Of a DNA stretch of 64,000 nucleotides, positions 62,921 to 64,000 are shown in pieces. Numbering within the stretch: the first letter of the stretch is position 1; each line of letters starts with the position of its first letter. The DNA lies in assembly GCA_014706385.1 (NCBI GenBank), contig JACGZH010000005.1, forward strand, positions 1,612,001 to 1,676,000, in the 5' to 3' direction. This DNA comes from Phaffia rhodozyma. Taxonomy: Eukaryota; Basidiomycota; Tremellomycetes; Cystofilobasidiales; Mrakiaceae. Both the position numbers and the translations under genes were made by a program. A model generated the notes under the pieces. It saw only the letters and a program-made list of their open reading frames with translations, had not been told where the DNA came from and did no database searches.

Positions 62921-63975
62921 ATGCAAAATCAAGCTCGATCTCAACCTCATCCCCAATCAGTCCCTTCACCGGCTCTTTCCCTCTCTCTCACAAACCATCC
63001 ATTCGGGTCTGGTTCGGCCTCGACTCCAGGAGCAGGGTTGGGGGGAACAGGAATGAGCATGGGAATGGGTGGAGGAGGAGTGATGGGCATTGGAGTACTA
63101 CCTCCTCCGTTGGAAATCACTCGGTTTGTTCTCTTCGTCCTCCGTCTTTTCTCCTCTCCGCTTTCTTCGAGCTCTGTTCTCCTTTCCTTTCCTTTCGTTT
63201 GCTTTTTTGGCTTTCTCTTGCGAACTGTCCATCTTGCCTAAGCTTTCTTCTCTTGCTCGTTTCGCCCCTATCGGCTTCCTTTGACAGTTGGAGTATGGTT
63301 CGAGCGATCTACTGACTCAATGGATCAATTACTTGATCAACCAATTGACAGTCAAATCGAGCTGATTACGATGAATCACTTACCGGCATTAGAGGCACAC
63401 GTCAATGCTTTTTTTGATGAATTGTATGTATTCCTTTCTCTTTTAATCAACTTCTGATGATACTTCTTCCTAAGCTTACACAACGGCTTGTGGTTGACTC
63501 GGTTCGTCGTTTGGGTTTGATTAATGAATCAATAGGGAATCAGCTGTCGATGTTAATGACAGAGTCAATGCCGACGGTCAAAACGGGTCAAAACAACAAG
63601 GTAAATCTATCTTTCCCTTTGAATTGACTGATACCAATCAGTTAAACCCTTCCTTTTCTGACTCTTCATGTGAAACATACGACAGATTCTCTCAGAGCAT
63701 TATCTACTCAACTAACGGATCTCCTTCGCTTACTATCAACTACCGGTCTCGGGGCTTTGCCTTTCGCTCCTCCCCCTCCTGCTGCAACGTCGACTCAAGA
63801 TCCTCTATCTTCTTCCATGTCCACTGTCGATCAAAAAGCCCCAGTGTTGCCACCTTCATTGAATGAATTCTCAGACCAAGTTCAGAGAAGCCTGCAGGAT
63901 CTGTTCATGAGGAGGCAGGGCGTAAGAGATGCTTGTGTCGTTGCTGAGGGAGTTTTGGCGCAGAAGAGAGTTTAA
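62921..63975 (+). CDS. Unassigned small helical protein gene
   Basis: I do not recognise the family. M 62921 starts a Gln/Pro/Ser- and Gly/Met-rich N-terminus (MQNQARSQPHPQ) ending at LPPPLEITR with a GTTTGT donor at 63124. Downstream exons read DSMDQLLDQPIDSQIELITM, NHLPALEAHVNAFFDEL, ESAVDVNDRV, DSLRALSTQLTDLLRLLST, then FSDQVQRSLQDLFMRR and VAEGVLAQKRV with TAA at 63975. The helical, coiled-coil-like character and a proline-rich linker would fit a small Mediator- or kinetochore-type subunit, but nothing diagnostic is visible. The first intron's acceptor does not give a clean phase for the preceding exon, so one junction is unresolved. Confidence 0.55.
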
Positions 63976-64000
63976 GCAGGAGTTTGGCTTCGGCTTCCAT

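Overview
This window is nuclear DNA of an intron-dense filamentous or yeast-like fungus, almost certainly a basidiomycete. The genes are packed tightly on both strands. Most are split into many exons by 50-120 nt GT-AG introns, and the proteins read like Tremellomycetes orthologues. A Phaffia/Xanthophyllomyces-like member of the Cystofilobasidiales would fit the intron density and moderate GC, but that is inference. No prokaryotic features, transposons, CRISPR arrays, viral genes, rRNA or convincing tRNA genes were seen.

Layout, left to right: a 5'-truncated prolyl aminopeptidase (+); an unresolved acidic-protein locus (-); mitochondrial branched-chain aminotransferase (-); an MFSD10-like MFS transporter (+); a Snf2/Sth1 chromatin-remodelling ATPase (-); a Cdc11-type septin (+); Sec20 (-); TRAPP subunit Trs33 (+); an Imp2-like inner-membrane peptidase (-); a Kes1/Osh4-type oxysterol-binding protein (-); Mediator Med7 (+); a diaphanous-type formin (-); Atg16 (-); a TMEM70-like mitochondrial protein (+); the chitin synthase export chaperone Chs7 (+); EMC subunit 7 (-); a disordered 489-residue protein (+); a GH99-like enzyme ending in HDEL (-); the Rab7 GTPase Ypt7 (-); a Ser/Thr-rich single-pass membrane protein (-); COP9 signalosome subunit 7 (-); pyruvate dehydrogenase E1 alpha (+); a disordered 840-residue protein (+); and a small unassigned gene at the right edge (+).

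The genes are mostly housekeeping and there is no operon-like cluster. Several themes recur: ER/Golgi/vacuole traffic (SEC20, TRS33, OSH, YPT7, EMC7, CHS7, ATG16), cell polarity and division (septin, formin, CHS7, the Ser/Thr-rich membrane protein), mitochondrial function (BCAT, IMP2, TMEM70-like, PDA1) and transcription or protein turnover (SNF2, MED7, CSN7). Many neighbours are divergent and share short promoters, notably SEC20/TRS33 (154 bp) and ATG16/TMEM70-like (164 bp).

I did not find an obviously new multi-gene system. The best leads are the HDEL-tagged GH99-like enzyme, a formin without a polyproline FH1 segment, a decamer-phased GGTTC repeat array near 58.9 kb, and several proteins with no recognisable family. 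Exon boundaries were read by eye from splice-site grammar and frame continuity. Coordinates given for genes are the start-to-stop span including introns.
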